57,165 bases of DNA from Pilasporangium apinafurcum (Eukaryota; Oomycota; Peronosporomycetes; Pythiales; Pythiaceae): the NCBI GenBank assembly GCA_001600495.1, contig BCKE01000016.1:312831-369995 (forward strand), written 5' to 3'. This document shows positions 18,568 through 29,532 of the stretch, piece by piece. Both the position numbers and the translations under genes were made by a program. How positions within the stretch are numbered: the stretch's first letter is position 1; each line of letters opens with the position of its first letter. The notes under the pieces were generated by a model that saw only the letters and a list, made by a program, of their open reading frames with translations, was not told the DNA's origin and made no database searches.

Positions 18568-20736
18568 ATGTTAAGAAACATTTCTTCTATCGACCACACC
18601 GAAGAAACTACTCTAGTACACCTAGCACAAGCTAAAATAGACATGTCACCAACACCTCGACAAGAAAACACAACTTGGAAAATGAGTGAACATGACGATG
18701 CGATTGCATTAGAGAAGATGACCAAGATTGGTCCTGGGAAGCAAGAATTTGTATTTAACGAGAAAGGATTGGTATTTTCGTCGCAGTTTGATGGGGGAAA
18801 TCTACAGCATGTCGAGCAAATCGACGACTGCGGTCAACCGACCACATTCCACCTCCGAGTTGCAGAAGACGCGTCGGCGTTTGGCATTTCGACAGGATAT
18901 ACGACGTGGTTTTACTTTGAAATTCACGGAATGGGTTCCAATATTAGTGATGATGGGAAGAATAGACGTGAAATCCGTTTGGTGTTGTTGAATATGAACC
19001 CTCAGCGAGGTCTATATACAAACGGATACACCGTCATGTTCGCCGCGACTGACAAGAAAGAGTCAGATGCTATACAGTGTGTTTTTGAAGATGAGACGCA
19101 ATGGAAACGACTTCCAACCCCGCTTCAGTTTGAGAAATACGTCATTACCTCAACTGGGAACAGTGTGGAACCCTCTGAGGATGATGAAGGAGAAGGTGGG
19201 AACAATACACAACCTGTCACTACGAAGCAAAATAAAGAACCAGCAGCCAAAGAAGTAACACAGGAAACCAAAATGAAGATCTCGTTTACGTACAAATTCA
19301 AATCTGCAGACGAGCGCGTTCGATTCGCGTTCTGTTATCCATTCACTTACACACGTGTACAGCGAGAATTGGCTGTATTCGATCAAAAGTATGCAGTATC
19401 GGCTACTCATCAGAATCTCACTCCAAAGTCACCATCTATATCAGCTACGTTGACACGACCACGGTCTCAGTCTCTGCCGAGTACAGCTGCAACCTCATCT
19501 CCAACTATTTACTATCATCGAGAACTGTTGGCAAGGTCGCTGGGTGGACTGCGCATCGATTTACTCACTATATCCTCATACGATGGGATCACATCCACTC
19601 GAGAGCCAATAATTCTTCCACAGCTTGAGAAAGAGCTACCACAGCTACGCGCATTCCAATTTGATGTGAAGAAGAAGAAAACCGTCTTCATTACCGCACG
19701 TGTGCATCCGGGCGAGACACCCGCAAATTTTATGTTAAATGGTATGATGCAACTGCTTCTCCATCCAACCGACGAACGTGCTCGTTCCCTACGGCGTCAC
19801 TTTGTGTTCAAGATTATCCCGATACTTAATCCCGATGGAGTCTGCCAAGGCTTCTACAGAACCGATCTCTGCGGTGTGAATCTCAACCGCGTCTATGAGG
19901 CTCCGACCATGGAGTTTTCACCGTCTGTATTTGCTACCAAAGCGGTGATGGCACAAATAGTGAATGAATATGGTGGTGCCCATTCTGTAACAGCACAGGA
20001 AAATGTAATTTATTTGGATCTCCACGCACACGCGAATCGACGAGGATGTTTTGTATACGGAAATTATTTCCTGAGCGAAGACGAAGTGGAACGGCACAAC
20101 AGTAAAATGAAATCGAGCGGCTCAGCTTCAATCGCATTGACGAAGCAGGTTGAGACCCAATTGTTTGCACGCCTGGTCAGCTTGCATACGCCCTACTTTG
20201 ACTACTTGGCGTGTTCTTTTGACAAGGCGAACATGACGCGGAACGACCTTCGTGACAACAACAATGCGACCACATCTCGTCAAGGATCCAGTCGTGTGGC
20301 ACTATACCAGGCAACAGGATTAGTTTATGTGTATACAATCGAGTGCAACTACAACGAAGGTCGGAAGGGTATCCGTCCTTCCACTACGAGCTCTTCGTCT
20401 TCAGGAGTACAGAGTTCGTCAGCTTCCACATCCAAAATCAATTTGAACCGCCCAGCAGTCGCGCCCGTATCTGCTAATGGTCGCTTGTATACAAAATATA
20501 GTCCCACGGAGTGGACGGATGTCGGCACTAGCGCAGTTTTGGCACTCTTAGATCTTTTTCAGCTGCCTGGAAGAAGTAAAACAGTAGCTGAATCTCCGTA
20601 CCGATCACTGGACGGTATTCGAAAAAGCTTGTGGGCAGAAATTAAGCCAGCATTTGATACCAGCAAATCTGAGACGATTATCTCGAAAAATACGCTACAA
20701 ACTGCTTTGGTCAAACACGCACCATCGAAGATTTAG
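18568..20736 (+). CDS. Cytosolic carboxypeptidase, CCP5/AGBL5-like (M14 family)
   Basis: The protein has 722 residues and is intronless, with the ATG at 18568. The N-terminal CCP domain contains FSSQFDGGNL (about 70-79), typical of the family. The metallocarboxypeptidase domain has the zinc motif HPGE (H380, E383), RTD (431-433), GVNLNR (436-441), the third zinc ligand in LDLHAH (H486) and the catalytic glutamate in YTIECNYN (E592). YRTD-x-x-GVNLNR is most like CCP5, which removes branch-point glutamates from tubulin and other proteins. In an oomycete the expected site is the zoospore flagellum and other microtubules. A low-complexity acidic insert (about 200-235) and Ser-rich inserts (about 285-312 and 603-625) separate the conserved parts. 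All catalytic residues appear present, so it should be active. Confidence 0.92.
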   Translation: MLRNISSIDHTEETTLVHLAQAKIDMSPTPRQENTTWKMSEHDDAIALEKMTKIGPGKQEFVFNEKGLVFSSQFDGGNLQHVEQIDDCGQPTTFHLRVAEDASAFGISTGYTTWFYFEIHGMGSNISDDGKNRREIRLVLLNMNPQRGLYTNGYTVMFAATDKKESDAIQCVFEDETQWKRLPTPLQFEKYVITSTGNSVEPSEDDEGEGGNNTQPVTTKQNKEPAAKEVTQETKMKISFTYKFKSADERVRFAFCYPFTYTRVQRELAVFDQKYAVSATHQNLTPKSPSISATLTRPRSQSLPSTAATSSPTIYYHRELLARSLGGLRIDLLTISSYDGITSTREPIILPQLEKELPQLRAFQFDVKKKKTVFITARVHPGETPANFMLNGMMQLLLHPTDERARSLRRHFVFKIIPILNPDGVCQGFYRTDLCGVNLNRVYEAPTMEFSPSVFATKAVMAQIVNEYGGAHSVTAQENVIYLDLHAHANRRGCFVYGNYFLSEDEVERHNSKMKSSGSASIALTKQVETQLFARLVSLHTPYFDYLACSFDKANMTRNDLRDNNNATTSRQGSSRVALYQATGLVYVYTIECNYNEGRKGIRPSTTSSSSSGVQSSSASTSKINLNRPAVAPVSANGRLYTKYSPTEWTDVGTSAVLALLDLFQLPGRSKTVAESPYRSLDGIRKSLWAEIKPAFDTSKSETIISKNTLQTALVKHAPSKI

Positions 20737-21319
20737 TAGTAGAAAGATGGAATTAAATAAGTCTCGAGCCTGCTCGTTCTCCACAATTGGAGCCTACATG
20801 CTCGACATCAGGAATGTTGCATCACACGTAGAATGAACTTTCTGCTATGTCGAGTATGCAAAGTTGTCACGTCATAACGAACAGGATGACTAGATTAGTT
20901 AGACAGCCGAGAAGCAAGTCGAACAAAGCTGGCACTCACCAGTTATTGCTGATTGCGCATTTAGGTAGTCACTTTATCGACCAGGGTTGTAGGGGATGAA
21001 TTATCTTCGTCAGATTGACGATTGTAATGATGGGTGAGTACTTGACTGTTGCTGTATTGAGCTTTTTTATTATACTGATACAGCATTTCGTATTTCTCTT
21101 TCATTCGATAGACACAGTTTTCCTGATTTATGAGTACGTCAAAACGAAAGGGACATGAGTCTGGCTTTGAGATCTGGAGATAAATGTTGACTCTTCAGCA
21201 ACAAATCTTCATGATTGGATTTGTACCAAATTCGGATTGAGCATCAGCATTCACTACACATCTCAGGCACATTTTGATTTCTCAAGACGAGTGGAACCAA
21301 CAAGTATTACGAAATTGTT
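20737..21319. other. Intergenic, no supported gene
   Basis: Only short frames are seen, with no motif recognised. It lies between two genes in the same orientation. Confidence 0.4.
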
Positions 21320-24076
21320 ATGGCAAGTCCGAGTATACTTGATGTACCAGCAGGCACTCACCTGGCAATCCATTATATCCAGCCATTGTATGGTGACGAA
21401 GAAGCCATCGATACCTGCCGTGATCTCAGAATTTGCCAACGTGAGATACCTCGCTTTTATCTCAGTAGTGACTCACCAGGGGCGGATTTTGCGATATTGG
21501 AAGATCAATTCGACAATCTCCACGGAAAAGTTAAAGACAACGCAGTACCAAATCGCACACATGACCGCAATAAAGATAACGAGATGGCCTCAATGCTGTC
21601 AACCATCATATGTCGAACAAGTTGGTTTGTCATCGTACTATGTTTCATCAGTTATGTTGGTGGACTTCTCTTGTACTCTACTGCTCTTTATCAGGACGTG
21701 ATACAAAAGTGGATACTGAGCAATTTGAACTGCTACTTGCATACGAATCAAAACTGGGATGGTATTGCATCATTGGCATTTTTGTTGGGCTGTGGTTTCT
21801 TTTCGGCCTTTGTTGCTAGTATGTTGTGGTTCGCCCTCCAACGTAGCGTGTTGCGTTACAGATCATACCGGTTTGAATGGCTCTCACAACTTCTGCACCG
21901 GAAACCTGCTCTTTGTATCCCTTCAAACATCTCATTAATGGGCGGCACCTGTGACATAGAGTGGAAGATTGTGTACATCAATGCCACATGGAGTGAAATT
22001 ATGCTGATGATCTTTGTGTTGAGTGGAAATATCTTCGTGTTTGTAAACCAATTGGCCAGAGAGGTACAAACAGCTTCGTCATCAAAGTCCGGCAGCCTAA
22101 GAAAGATCGGAAATGGCTTTGGGTATTCAAGTTTGTTTTCATTGGTGTGGCTGTTTCTCCCAGTGACGAAGCAAAACAGTATTTGGATGGATATTCTTCA
22201 TTTACCGTATCCATTCGCGCTCAAATACCATCAATGGCTGGGAAAACTCGTTGTAACACTGGCACTGCTACATGGACTCTGTCATGCAGTCGCGTTTGGA
22301 CTAAAGGGAGAATTTACTGCGCAAATGATGCCACACTTCCGCTCCATGTTCGATGATTTCCCCCTTCACGATTTAAATGGCGTCAATACATTCGGTCAAG
22401 TTGCATTAGCAATGATGCTCTTGATTTTGCTTATGTCGCTTTCCGCCATACGAAGAAAGTGTTACACATTATTCAAGGCAATTCACCAACTTCTTACGGC
22501 AGGCATAGTGTTTGGAGTTTGCATTCATTTCCCACCAGCGCTTTGGTGGTTATTACCACCTTTCTTGAATCTTCTGACGGAGAAAGTCATTGCTATTGGC
22601 CATGCGCAATTCCCTGTCGAAATCATCGACATGTCTCCACTTTCGAATGGAATTACTCGGATGGTCTTTCGCCGTGGGTTGGGTCGCTGTGAAAGCGGTG
22701 GTCAGTTCAGTCCAGGCCAGTTTGTGTATCTTCGTGTCCCATACATTTCATGGTTACAATGGCATCCTTTCTATATCACCAGCAGTCCAACACGACATCC
22801 TGCGAGCTTTACTTGTTACGCCCGAGCGATTGGACACTGGACAGAAGCAGTACATGATCTCGCCAAGTTTGCGTATGCTACGAAGGAAGCGCCAGTAATA
22901 CACATCGATGGGTTCTACGGTCCATCGAATCAAACGTTCTACACACAATATCATTGCTTGGTCCTGATGGCAAGCGGAATCGGTGTGACTGCAATGCTCA
23001 GCATTCTGGAGGAACTATACATTCAGGTACTAGAACAAGTCGACCAAACCACGTTAGAGTTACCGACAGATGCGATCAATGGGAAAGTGATTTGGTTTCT
23101 CTGGACATCGAGAGATTGGTGCTTATTGACAGAATTTGAAGATTTGTTGCTTCGCATTCGTGTGCTGGATCCGCATGAGAGATATTTTAAGCTGCGATTG
23201 TATTTCTCCAAGTCATTGACGACGGAGGAGCTGGGATTTATTAGACGTGAGCCTTGTGTTTTTCAATCGAGTGTACGACCGGCTCAGCAACATTCCTATC
23301 ATCTGAACGACGAACAATACAAGGTTCCGTTCGCTTCAGTGCCTCAGAATAGAGGTGGGTGCTGTGGCTGGTTTACAAGTCGACCTTTCCAAAAATCTAT
23401 CACCAGACATATCTCAAAGATAGCAGTTCAATTTATTGTACTACTGACAGCAGTTGTTGTTGCGATCCATTTCGAATGGAATGACAAATCCAGTTATGAG
23501 GATAAAGGTACCGGTGTAAGTAGAAGCAGTGAGGAGGCCATGTTTCGTCCAATGCAACATCTCAAGGAAGCAATTTGTGTGCTGATCGCGTGCTTTAGTG
23601 CTTTCTTTGTCGTCTTCGTTGAAGAATGGATCCGTACTTGCAAACAACGGAGCTACAAAACATTCATCAATCACGATAACTTCCTCCGTAAAGCTTTTGA
23701 TGCTCAAATAGATGACTTTGCTCTTCGATCGCGGAATAAACGGCATGAAAATAGAGCCAATAGTGCCATCATGACACCGTTTTGCACTCCGGAAGAAGAC
23801 TGGCTGAGTGACGGCCTGTCGATCCTACAATCACTATCAATTGGTAGCGACATTAGAGAGCGGCTAAATGTTTTCCCCATCCGACCAGATTTGGACAAAT
23901 TCATCGAAACCATTGGCCAATCGTTCTCCAGTTATGCAGGGACGATCGGTGTATTCGCCTGTGGAAGCAATGAGTTTGTGCATGCTACAGAAGCTGCGAT
24001 TATCTCCACGGAACAAGACAAAAGGAACAGCGTGAAAGCTAGTTTTAAGTTTCATCGGATGGACTTTCAGCTCTAG
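21320..24076 (+). CDS. NADPH oxidase / ferric reductase family flavocytochrome
   Basis: The protein has 918 residues and is intronless, with the ATG at 21320. It should be a multi-pass membrane protein that moves electrons from NADPH through FAD and two hemes across a membrane, to oxygen or ferric iron. Membrane segments start at about 102. Two histidine pairs with NOX-like spacing (H304/H318 and H389/H403) fit bis-heme ligation. The FAD motif is HPFYITSS (482-489). The nucleotide-binding loop is MASGIGVTAML (550-560), followed by IWFLWTSRD (591-599). The C terminus has VFACGS (878-883). Two further hydrophobic segments (about 702-717 and 751-768) interrupt the NADPH domain, a feature reminiscent of plant FRO-type reductases. 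No EF-hands are seen. Substrate choice between superoxide production and iron reduction cannot be decided from the sequence. Confidence 0.88.
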   Translation: MASPSILDVPAGTHLAIHYIQPLYGDEEAIDTCRDLRICQREIPRFYLSSDSPGADFAILEDQFDNLHGKVKDNAVPNRTHDRNKDNEMASMLSTIICRTSWFVIVLCFISYVGGLLLYSTALYQDVIQKWILSNLNCYLHTNQNWDGIASLAFLLGCGFFSAFVASMLWFALQRSVLRYRSYRFEWLSQLLHRKPALCIPSNISLMGGTCDIEWKIVYINATWSEIMLMIFVLSGNIFVFVNQLAREVQTASSSKSGSLRKIGNGFGYSSLFSLVWLFLPVTKQNSIWMDILHLPYPFALKYHQWLGKLVVTLALLHGLCHAVAFGLKGEFTAQMMPHFRSMFDDFPLHDLNGVNTFGQVALAMMLLILLMSLSAIRRKCYTLFKAIHQLLTAGIVFGVCIHFPPALWWLLPPFLNLLTEKVIAIGHAQFPVEIIDMSPLSNGITRMVFRRGLGRCESGGQFSPGQFVYLRVPYISWLQWHPFYITSSPTRHPASFTCYARAIGHWTEAVHDLAKFAYATKEAPVIHIDGFYGPSNQTFYTQYHCLVLMASGIGVTAMLSILEELYIQVLEQVDQTTLELPTDAINGKVIWFLWTSRDWCLLTEFEDLLLRIRVLDPHERYFKLRLYFSKSLTTEELGFIRREPCVFQSSVRPAQQHSYHLNDEQYKVPFASVPQNRGGCCGWFTSRPFQKSITRHISKIAVQFIVLLTAVVVAIHFEWNDKSSYEDKGTGVSRSSEEAMFRPMQHLKEAICVLIACFSAFFVVFVEEWIRTCKQRSYKTFINHDNFLRKAFDAQIDDFALRSRNKRHENRANSAIMTPFCTPEEDWLSDGLSILQSLSIGSDIRERLNVFPIRPDLDKFIETIGQSFSSYAGTIGVFACGSNEFVHATEAAIISTEQDKRNSVKASFKFHRMDFQL

Positions 24077-24224
24077 ATCGAGCGAAAAATACTTCCAGGA
24101 TATGGACACAAGGGCAGAAGTTACAATGAATGCATTAAACACATGTTAACGAACAAAAGAGACATGCAACCCACCACATGCAGCAAAAAAGCAAAACTGA
24201 CAGAATATATGGATGGGAGTACAA

Positions 24225-24980
24225 TCACAACGTCTTGTTAGCGGCTTGAAAGTTGTAGACATTGATCTTGGCTTGTTTCATCACGCGCTTGTGCAATTCT
24301 GGACGATAACCAAGTGGAAAAAGAGCCTCGAGCAGCACAAACATAGGCGCCGTCACCAATGCCTGGTCCAAGCTATCCAGTAACGCTGGTTTGCGACGCT
24401 CAAAAACTCCATGACCAATAAACTAAGAGATAGAACGAAATTATAGGTGAGAATGGACCACTACGCAGATGAAAATCGTAAGTAGTTCATAGGAAACACA
24501 TTTACCTGCAGTGTCCAGGCAATGCAGTGGATGGGTAACGCGAGTTGCCATCCATCGACACCATACGCCTCAGGGGCGATCTGGGACACATAGTTGGCAA
24601 ACAAATAGCAAGAAACCACCAGGAACGCGCCCAATGTGCCAGCACTAAATCATTAATAACGAGCAGGTTAGCAGACCATTTTGCTCAGTCAACAACAACC
24701 GATTATTTTACACCTACTAGATGTCGAGCAGTATGTACCAGACCATATAAACACCCGCGAGCACCGCTGAGGGGTTCATGACCATGTACTGACTGTACGG
24801 TAGTGCATCCAGGAATGCTGGTTTGTCCATGAGCATCGGCAGATCGGCAAACATGATGAGTGCTGTGAGGAAGATGGGCCAGATGCACATGAAGTGGATG
24901 TACTGATTGATATTGTTGGAGTGGTAGGACATGTAGAACACCATTTGTTTCTCCAGGTCGAAGCGATCCGAGAGCCCCAT
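24225..24980 (-). CDS. Mpo1-like (DUF962) membrane dioxygenase, copy 1, three exons
   Basis: I rebuilt three exons on the minus strand: 24718-24980, 24506-24644 and 24225-24422, with GT-AG introns of 73 and 83 nt. The joined frame gives 199 residues. The family signature is clear: YHSNNINQYIH early (pattern H-x4-N-x3-H) and IGHGVFERRKPAL at the start of exon 3, with hydrophobic helices between. Yeast Mpo1 is an ER dioxygenase in the alpha-oxidation of 2-hydroxy fatty acids derived from phytosphingosine; the same role here is inferred. The C terminus ends in NKTL. A paralog with the same intron positions and exon 2 and 3 lengths lies at 32341-33124. Simple open-frame scans miss exons 2 and 3. 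Confidence 0.88.
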
Positions 24981-25551
24981 AATGCCAAGAAGATTGTGTT
25001 TGATTCAATGGGAGGCGCTTTGGTTTGAATGCTCTTTGAGGTCAATTGGAAAATGAACGCAACTACCTACCTCCAAAAGCGACTCTTGGCCACAAAGACG
25101 CAGCACATATAAAAGCAGCAAGAAAATTGGTCCAGATACTAATCACATGTAGGCAAACTATGGAAGCAAGAGTGGTCGGCGGCACAAGCACAGTGAAGAG
25201 AAGTTCATTTTGGAACAAGTTACAAAAAAACACGTCACGAATGTCGGACTCAACTTTATGCATGAAATCACAGCGGTCAATTTATTTTGAGAGGGTATTA
25301 GATCTCTCAGCACAAGAATTTCTGTGCAAGAATACTGGCGAGTCTAGTAACGCGTAGCGAGCGTACAGGAGCGCTCTTATTGTTTTTTCAACGCGATTTG
25401 TCCCATGGGCTATCTCTCTGTCTGATACACACAGTCATTATCAGACTGAAGGACCGGAACACTTGCTGCTGATTACCCATCAGTAAAATCCAATTTGTCC
25501 ATAAAACCCAATGATTAGTCCAGTGTATGTTTGTGCAACCTTACCCTCTCT
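24981..25551. other. Intergenic, no supported gene
   Basis: This spacer lies between the Mpo1-like gene and the palindromic cluster at 25552. A minus-strand frame and a plus-strand frame are open for 60 to 100 codons but match nothing I know. Confidence 0.35.
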
Positions 25552-25620
25552 TTTGTACAATGCGTCGTATAAACTGTACAAATGCACCACGTGTGGTGCA
25601 TTTGGGGGAATAAAGGCTAA
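25552..25620. repeat. Palindromic cluster ending in a mobile-element-like terminal motif
   Basis: There are two inverted repeats side by side. TTTGTACA (25552-25559) pairs with TGTACAAA (25575-25582). AAATGCACCAC (25580-25590) pairs with its complement at 25593-25603 around GT. The cluster ends in GGGGGAATAAAGGCTAA (25604-25620), the reverse complement of the motif that starts at 12963 and 41705. TTTGTACA also echoes the arm of the 12968 palindrome. It looks like one end of a small element of the same family. Confidence 0.7.
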
Positions 25621-25823
25621 CTTGCTTCAAAGCTGAAAGAACATGGTACATGCGATTGTTTATTATTCGACAGAAATGCATGGTCTTCACACAATGACGG
25701 TGTGAGTTTCCTTGTGGATGTAGCCATGATATTGACACTACTCATTACATTAATGGAAGGGACGAAACGGTCCCATTTGTTCTTCATTTGTCGCTGCACT
25801 GTGTTAATCTATTCAAGGCCTAT

Positions 25824-28800
25824 TTACGAAGTCACCACAATCTCTTCCAAAGACGCCAAATTTCGCGCAATGCCCTCGGCTCCACTCACCAGGCAATTGA
25901 GCAGCAGCATTTCCTCCATCGATACCTTCTCAAAACGTCTGCTTTCCATTAGCCATTCCACATAGGCCGATTTCATTTGGTCGGCGATATCACTGAGAGT
26001 AAAGTCTTCAACATTCAAGACATCATGCTGACGACACATGGGCGAGTGGATCGGACCCATTGTTGATGCTCGCTTGGCGTATGGAATGGATTTACTCGGT
26101 GTGAATGCTTTCTTAGGGGTAAGTACAGCAGTAAAGTCGTTCGGTCCTGGAGTTGAGGAATTGGCGGACGTGGGACCATCATTGCTACTTCGACTTCTCT
26201 CTTCATTGATGCTGGTCAGTCCCGACGCTCGACCACCACCAACTGCAGCTATAACCGGAGCTTTTGGTTTCCTTCGGTTGTACACTTCCACCTCCAATTT
26301 CAGACCATTCTCGAGCGCATTCATGAACTCTTCAAACGAGACCTTGCCGCTGTTATCTGCATCGACGATCTCCATAAAATCATCGACGTACTTGTGGATC
26401 TCGTCTTCCTTTACAGCGCCAGATTGCAAGAAAATCGCTTCTAGCATCACAGACACTTCATCCGCATCAATTTCGCCACTACAATCTTTATCCGCAAGGC
26501 GGAATGCTTCCTTCATCTGCATAAAGATAGCAGTTTGTTCCGGATCAGCATAAAGGAAACCGTCACCAAAGAGCATGTGCAACGTGTTGAAGGTATCGTC
26601 CACAGCTGCCTCGAACTGCTTGCTGGCAAGCTCCCACCGTGCTTGACTACTCATATGTTGGTCGTTTTCGTCTTCGCCTCCGCCATCACGAATATCCACG
26701 GCATTCAGATTCACCTTATCCTGCTTCACGCGATAGTTGAACCAGTTCACCAGTTTGTAAAGCAAATTGTTGTTGTTAAGTAACCGGTATGAAGATTCGA
26801 GCACTGATTCGTATTTTTGATACGAAAACGCAGGTTTCCACAACAGCGGCTCAGCATTAGCTTCAGTGAGTAGGTTCTGCTGTTGCACCAGTAATGCTGG
26901 CAATTTCTCCTGCAGAGTCTTCCGCAGCTCTGTCATAGTTTCATCACTCAGCACATCTTTACTTGACAAGTGATGTCCGAACAGAATATCAAACGTCTTT
27001 TTCAATTCATCGAGAGTTTCTTGGATGTTTTTGCGAAGCAAACTCGTGGCACTTTCAGGACATAAAGCCAGTTCGACCAAAATGAAAAGAACGATACCAA
27101 CTGATGTTTGGGCAAGACTCGAATATGATGAGATTGCAATTGTCGCAGAGCTGTCAGAACCACCTGCATAGCACACATCGGATTGTCGAAGCAAGATACC
27201 TGCAGCAATAAATGCCGACACGAGACCAGCGTAGGATCCGTAGCCACCAGTGAAGCGCACATACATGGAGATAGCGACCCAGATGAAGAGCGCAAACATT
27301 GACAGGAACGTATTCAGGTACCGCGGATGGCATACTTGTGTGATGAAAAACTGAAACACAGACGGAACCACACTACCAGCCACGACACCACCAACTCGAT
27401 TCACAGTGACGCTAAAGGAACCGCCGATGTGATTTCCCATGACGTACGCAACAGCTGCTGGTGTCGTATTACTGTAACCGTAGACATACACCGCCATGAA
27501 AATGCCCAAAAAGATAGCCATCGAGACTTTGAATGCAGAGAGTAATCGCAGACGCGAGTACGTGTGGCACACGAAGAAATCTTTCACAGCCTTCTTGATA
27601 AATGACTTCGCGCGAATACCGGTAGCATAGTGCTTATTGTTATGGTTCTCTTGGAAGTCAATCAGCGTAGAGCAGAACGAGTTGAGTGAGAAGAGAAACA
27701 AGTTCAGTGGAACATTGCCCTCCACATCCTTGAGGCTGACTTTCTTCGTGCGCAACGTGCGGTTTTGGATTGCTCGGTAACGGTGAAGAGTACTTTCCAT
27801 ATGAGTCTCAAGTGGGCGGATCGATTTCAGCTCCAAATCTGTTAAACACACAAACACAGCATTCTATTAGCGGTTCAAGTATGGATGTCAATCAAGATTG
27901 CTACAGTGAATAGCTTACGTAAGACAGAGTTGTGGACCTCTCGGGAAATCTCATTCAAGAGATCGCCCGATCTCAGCTGAATGACGTAAATTTCACGTTG
28001 GAGGACTTTCATGAACGAAAAATGAAGATCTTCGTACTGCTCAAGTTGCATGGCGTTGTTAAGCGATCGAAGATCAGCGATCAACGACCCGACAAGACGC
28101 ACATAATTCTTGACCATCGAACGATTGAACTTGAGGTAAATGTGGAAACCAAATAATTGCTCCCACCAAACGTCCTCAAGGAGCACGTTCATGCGTCGGT
28201 GACGCGCAGCAGCAGCATTGAACTTCCGTCGAAGCTTCAACTTGAGAAAATGCATGTGATCCACGTTCTTATTCTTAAAGCAGTACGAGTCGATAATAAT
28301 GTTGAGAAGGTCCAAAATATCGTCATGAGCCTTGAGTGATTCCTGTCGCAAGCGGTTGATGGCACTAACAAAGCACATACACGAACGAAGTCAGCTACAA
28401 TGACAAAGAGATTATAAAGCGCCGCAAACTTACAAGACCGGATACGGGACGAACATAATGAGCAAGGAAATCAAACTACCGACAAACCCAACGAGGAAGT
28501 ATAATTCGAGATTGCGCAGGATGTTATTTGTTTCGAAGTACGAGTCACCAGTTTGCTTGAGCTTGGAGCTATCGAGTGGATCGGTCGGATTGATGATCGT
28601 CAACGCTACACAGATTGCACGAGACAGCAAGTTAGCTTCGGTGGTTGTACATATATAGTCATTAACTGGGACGTACCAAAATAGAGGTTGTTACCAAGCG
28701 CAAACTTCTTGGTGTTGTTTTCAATCGGAAGCAGCAGGATCACGACAGTGAAGAGCATCATCCATGGCAACACCATATAGAAATTGTAAGTGTTGACCCA

Positions 28801-29532
28801 ATACGAGCTGGCATTAAATGTCTTGGTGATCTCAAAGAACCCATCATATGGATCGTCGGCGTTCGGATTGTATGTGCGCACGTTGAAAATAGCAAAAAGA
28901 ACGATATTGTACAACAAAGCCATGCCTGTGCCATAAAACGCTTGACAAACTTCGCGTAATGTGCCGCCAACATTTTTCCCCGCAGAGAAAATCACAGCAA
29001 CAGCGCAGTAGCTGAGACCACCAAGGTAGTACCAGTCTGGAAAGAAAAACCATTTCTTGTCATGCTCTACACCTGGTTCATAACCTGTATCCCGCGTTTG
29101 AATCACAGCTGCAATGAGCACACCACACGCTACACGAAGTGACATTTCCGCATTGAACCGAAACTCCGCTACATACATCATATTGCCTCTGTTAAAACAT
29201 CATGTTACAATACTTTGCATGAGTACCATGCAGCAAAATGACAACGCACGTGTGAATTTGGATTGTTTGAGCGATCCTTTCCGATTACTATTCATGTCAA
29301 TGCGGAGCTTGGCAGCTTTTTCTGGGAAATCTTCACTACCGACGGTGCCCTTGCGGACACGCGTAGTCAATGGACTTTGCAGCCCATTTATATCATTCAA
29401 TGGCACCTTCAATTCACTACACATAGACACAACACATGTCATAGTTAAGCACAGAACTTTCCATTCAAGCATTTTTTTTTGCATCAGAGCCTACTTTTGC
29501 GGGCTCTTTGTCGAGAGCAATCGACTCGACAT
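25824..29532 (-). CDS. FUSC/ALMT-like multi-pass membrane protein with two EF-hands, six exons
   Basis: Minus-strand exons that keep one frame are 29495-29532, 29246-29416, 28677-29188, 28434-28605, 27919-28364 and 25824-27838. They total 3354 nt (1117 residues). The last four junctions are firm; the 29246 donor (GTTGTC) is weak and could shift. Two hydrophobic blocks, each of several helices, flank a charged helical cytosolic region. This two-block layout and the second block with PAAVAYVMGNHIGG and GGVVAGSVVP resemble the FUSC / aromatic acid exporter / ALMT superfamily, so anion or organic-acid transport is inferred. After the second block come EF-hands with loops DKDCSGEIDADE and DADNSGKVSFEE, which keep the usual calcium ligands and suggest calcium control. 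A Ser/Pro-rich tail follows. The 12-residue first exon (start MSSRLL) is inferred from codon phase. Confidence 0.82.
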
